Source: Niastella soli (GTDB taxonomy: Bacteria; Bacteroidota; Bacteroidia; Chitinophagales; Chitinophagaceae). Taken from it: a stretch of DNA of 64,000 nt. The notes below the pieces were generated by a model. That model ran no database searches. It saw only the letters and a list, made by a program, of their open reading frames with translations, and was not told where the DNA came from. The translations under genes were made by a program, and so were the position numbers. The stretch lies in contig NZ_JAGHKO010000004.1 of NCBI RefSeq assembly GCF_017742245.1, positions 186,001 to 250,000 on the forward strand. Direction: 5' to 3'. This document shows, piece by piece, positions 61,780 to 64,000 of this stretch (position 1 is its first letter; each line of letters opens with the position of its first letter).

Positions 61780-63195
61780 ATGGAATTCAAAATCTTATCC
61801 CATGCCGGTTTATTAGTAAAAAATAAATCGGGCAAATCATTGATATGCGACCCCTGGTTAGTTGGCAGCAGTTACTGGCGTTCGTGGTGGAATTATCCGC
61901 CGGTTAGTAAAGAGCTGATCAACTCCCTGCAACCCGATTTCATTTACCTCACCCATATTCACTGGGACCACTTTCACGGCGATTCATTAAAAAAGTTCAG
62001 ACCCAATATTCCCATCATAGTTCCCAAGGGTAATTACACCCGGATGAAAGACGATCTGTTTTATCTGGGCTACAATAATATCATTGAATTAAAACATGGC
62101 GAACGGCTTCAGATCGACGACCACTTCAGTATTACCTCATACCAGTTTTGGATGTTCCTCGACAGCGCCCTGCTGATTGAATGTGATGGAGTAAAATTGC
62201 TCAATCTGAACGATAGCAAACATATGGGTCTTACCCTGAAACAAATAGTTCGCAAACACCAACCTATAGATTTTGTTTTTAGAAGTCATAGCTCGGCCAA
62301 TGAGCGCCTGTCGTACGAAATAGTTGATGAACCCGGCGCCCCCGTTGATGACCTGGAACGGTATATAAAGGAATTTGCACAAACGGCCAGGGCCACCCGG
62401 GCCAAATATGCCATCCCATTTGCCAGCAACCATTGTCATTTACATAAAGATTCCTTTCATTTTAACCAATACATACAACATCCTTTGCTGGTGGAAGATT
62501 ATTTTAAACAACATCAGATCCAATCGCCCCAGGTAAAAGTAATGGTATCGGGCGATAGCTGGTCTTCTGCTTCCGGTTTTACCATCAGCGATAAAGACTG
62601 GTTTACCAACCGTACTACCTTACTGGCCGATTATTTACAGCAACAATCTGAAAGCCTGGAAAAATTCTATCTACAGGAAAACCGGGCTGAGATAGATAAA
62701 CAGGTGGTAGTAGAATATTTTGAAAAGTTTAGTGCTACGCTGCCATTCTTTGTAAGGCGGTACTTCAAAAATGTGCATTTTACTTATGTGCTTTCAGCGG
62801 GCAATACCACCAAATACATTTATCATATAAATATAAATCAGGGCAGGGTAGTGGAGTTACCGCCTGATACGCCATTAGACCACACCAATTACCCGATACA
62901 AATACACACTACTGCATTTATTTTTTTGCGGGGGATAGAATTTAAAATATTCTCACACATGTGTATCGGTAAGCGGGTGTTTTACAAGGTAACTGCCAAA
63001 CAAAAAAAATATATGGAGGCGCTGAACCTGGTCTTCAACGCCTATGAATATGACCTGTTGCCCATCCGCCGATTGTTTACCTGGCGATCAGTAGAATCGT
63101 GGTCAATGAGATGGCGGGAGGTTATATTATATATGCAGCTGGCTAAAGACAAGCTTGTTTATGGGAAACTGGATATTGATAAATACTTGAAATAG
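61780..63195 (+). CDS. MBL-fold metallo-hydrolase (CMAH-like)
   Basis: A 471-residue protein from ATG 61780 (MEFKILSHAGLLVKNKSGKS). Residues 1-230 are a metallo-beta-lactamase fold with the metal motif HIHWDHFHGD and later RSHSSANER. The rest (about 231-471) is an all-new region with HLHKDSFHFNQYIQH and WSMRWREVI. The layout recalls the MBL part of CMP-N-acetylneuraminate hydroxylase-like proteins, but the N-terminal Rieske domain is missing. A longer frame begins at 61729 but adds only a hydrophobic stub. The reaction is unknown. Confidence 0.78.
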   Translation: MEFKILSHAGLLVKNKSGKSLICDPWLVGSSYWRSWWNYPPVSKELINSLQPDFIYLTHIHWDHFHGDSLKKFRPNIPIIVPKGNYTRMKDDLFYLGYNNIIELKHGERLQIDDHFSITSYQFWMFLDSALLIECDGVKLLNLNDSKHMGLTLKQIVRKHQPIDFVFRSHSSANERLSYEIVDEPGAPVDDLERYIKEFAQTARATRAKYAIPFASNHCHLHKDSFHFNQYIQHPLLVEDYFKQHQIQSPQVKVMVSGDSWSSASGFTISDKDWFTNRTTLLADYLQQQSESLEKFYLQENRAEIDKQVVVEYFEKFSATLPFFVRRYFKNVHFTYVLSAGNTTKYIYHININQGRVVELPPDTPLDHTNYPIQIHTTAFIFLRGIEFKIFSHMCIGKRVFYKVTAKQKKYMEALNLVFNAYEYDLLPIRRLFTWRSVESWSMRWREVILYMQLAKDKLVYGKLDIDKYLK

Positions 63196-63287
63196 TTATT
63201 AGGTTATTAGGTTCTTTAAATTTATACTTCAAAACAAATTTCATTATCCTGATAAATTTTAACTCAAAAACCTAATAACCTAATAAC
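63195..63287. repeat. Perfect 19-bp inverted repeat between convergent genes
   Basis: GTTATTAGGTTATTAGGTT (63195-63213) and its exact reverse complement (63269-63287), separated by 55 bases. Each arm is itself a tandem of TTATTAGG. It occupies the whole gap between the MBL gene and the aspartate kinase end. Confidence 0.9.
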
Positions 63288-63294
63288 TTATAAA

Positions 63295-64000
63295 CTATGC
63301 CTTCTTTAAAACAACCTGCACCGTTTGTGGTGTCTGTTGCAATAATTCTACTGTATTACCAGAAATCATTTTTTGTAAGATGGCTTCATTGTAATGGCGG
63401 ATGGTAAGCAGGGTAAGTCCTTTTTCAACCTGCACATCAAAAAAGTCAGAAGCGGCAAGGGCCAGCTTTTCTATCTTTTCTGTATGATTATCCAAACAAA
63501 CCTGAATGGTGACCGCCCCGGTTTGCATGAGGTTGGGTTTTATTTTGGTATCGGCCAGTAACTGGTACAGATCAGCTACCGGTTTTTCCCCTACAAAGGA
63601 AAAATCTTTTGAATGTAAGTGTATCAGTGCCTGGTTTTGTTTCAGCACAACAATGGGAGGTAGCCCTTTTAGTGTTTTATTATGAATAACGGTCCCGGCA
63701 AGGTCTTTATCGAGAAAACATTTTACATACAGGGGAATGCCTTTATTCTGCAGGGGCTTGATGGTCTTGGGGTGAATCACCTGCGCACCATAATAAGCCA
63801 TTTCAATCACTTCATCATAATTCAGTTCACGCAGCAACTGTGCATCGCTAAACGCTTTGGGGTCGGCACTCATAACGCCTTCCACATCTTTCCAGATGTA
63901 TTGACCGGCGGCATTCAGCAAATTCGCAAAAACAGCAGCGGTATAATCACTGCCCTCACGTCCCAGGGTAGTACTTTCATTTTCATCGGTTGACCCAATA
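63295..64000 (-). CDS. Aspartate kinase, C-terminal part (runs off the window)
   Basis: The 235 codons present encode the end of an aspartokinase: GSTDENESTTLGREGSDYTA (phosphate/ATP-site region of the kinase domain), VEGVMSADPKAFSDAQLLRE and YDEVIEMAYYGAQVIHPKTI, then a C-terminal region with ACT-type regulatory domains (LIHLHSKDFSFVGEKPVADL, AVTIQVCLDNHTEKIEKLAL). It phosphorylates aspartate at the first step of lysine, threonine and methionine synthesis. The N-terminus lies beyond base 64000. There is no homoserine dehydrogenase fusion at this end, so it is likely monofunctional; the ACT domains imply feedback control. Confidence 0.93.
   Translation of the reverse strand, partial: IGSTDENESTTLGREGSDYTAAVFANLLNAAGQYIWKDVEGVMSADPKAFSDAQLLRELNYDEVIEMAYYGAQVIHPKTIKPLQNKGIPLYVKCFLDKDLAGTVIHNKTLKGLPPIVVLKQNQALIHLHSKDFSFVGEKPVADLYQLLADTKIKPNLMQTGAVTIQVCLDNHTEKIEKLALAASDFFDVQVEKGLTLLTIRHYNEAILQKMISGNTVELLQQTPQTVQVVLKKA

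Overview
The window looks like a chromosomal segment of a Bacteroidota bacterium, most likely of the Chitinophagaceae (Chitinophaga/Niastella type). The evidence is two secreted proteins with type IX secretion (Por) C-terminal sorting domains, a GLPGLI-family protein next to a TonB-receptor-like outer-membrane protein, DUF4136 lipoproteins, many outer-membrane beta-barrels, AT-rich gene starts without Shine-Dalgarno sequences, and TAnnTTTG-like promoter boxes. This is inferred from gene families; no database search was run.

Layout. 0-5 kb: small stress and redox genes (cupin, DUF1003, SPW membrane protein, manganese catalase with a DsbA-like partner, DUF2007, PRC-barrel) and the decayed 3' end of a urea/amide ABC-transporter binding protein. 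5.7-10.6 kb: two adjacent large secreted proteins, a polysaccharide-lyase-like protein and a PQQ-type sugar dehydrogenase, both with DNRLRE modules and T9SS sorting domains. 10.8-11.0 kb: a scar with a dehydrogenase fragment, a perfect palindrome and a degenerate tRNA-Cys. 11-14 kb: lipoprotein, DUF6090-like protein and epoxide hydrolase, each followed by a terminator.

14-38 kb is an envelope-rich region. Two related modules (14.4-18.5 kb on the minus strand and 31.3-34.8 kb on the plus strand) each hold a DUF4136 lipoprotein, a beta-barrel, an OmpA-family lipoprotein and a paralogue of an uncharacterised two-domain cytoplasmic protein. Between them lie a glutaminase operon (porin, periplasmic glutaminase, outer-membrane protein, amidohydrolase), further beta-barrels, a broken asparaginase, a Porin_O_P gene, an ECF sigma factor and small AraC-type regulators.

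37-44.5 kb: GLPGLI and receptor-like pair, glycogen branching enzyme, TPR protein. 44.5-54 kb: housekeeping and redox genes (argS, GtrA, VOC, peroxiredoxin, DsbA, AraC) and a three-gene cassette of DUF2235 hydrolase, amidase and membrane protein. This stretch is full of modular heptanucleotide repeats that sit at, or run into, gene 3' ends. 54.9-64 kb: dnaK, an inverted-repeat element, two paralogous lipoproteins with the same upstream 34-bp block, DinB-like protein, membrane-anchored MutS-like ATPase, MBL-fold protein and the C-terminal part of an aspartate kinase that runs off the window.

The most unusual content is (i) the modular repeat system: a CC[G/T]TCTG array, a GGCAAT[A/G] array, a linker and short palindromes, with a duplicated argS 3' end and stop codons made from repeat DNA; (ii) the duplicated envelope module; and (iii) the hydrolase-amidase-membrane cassette.
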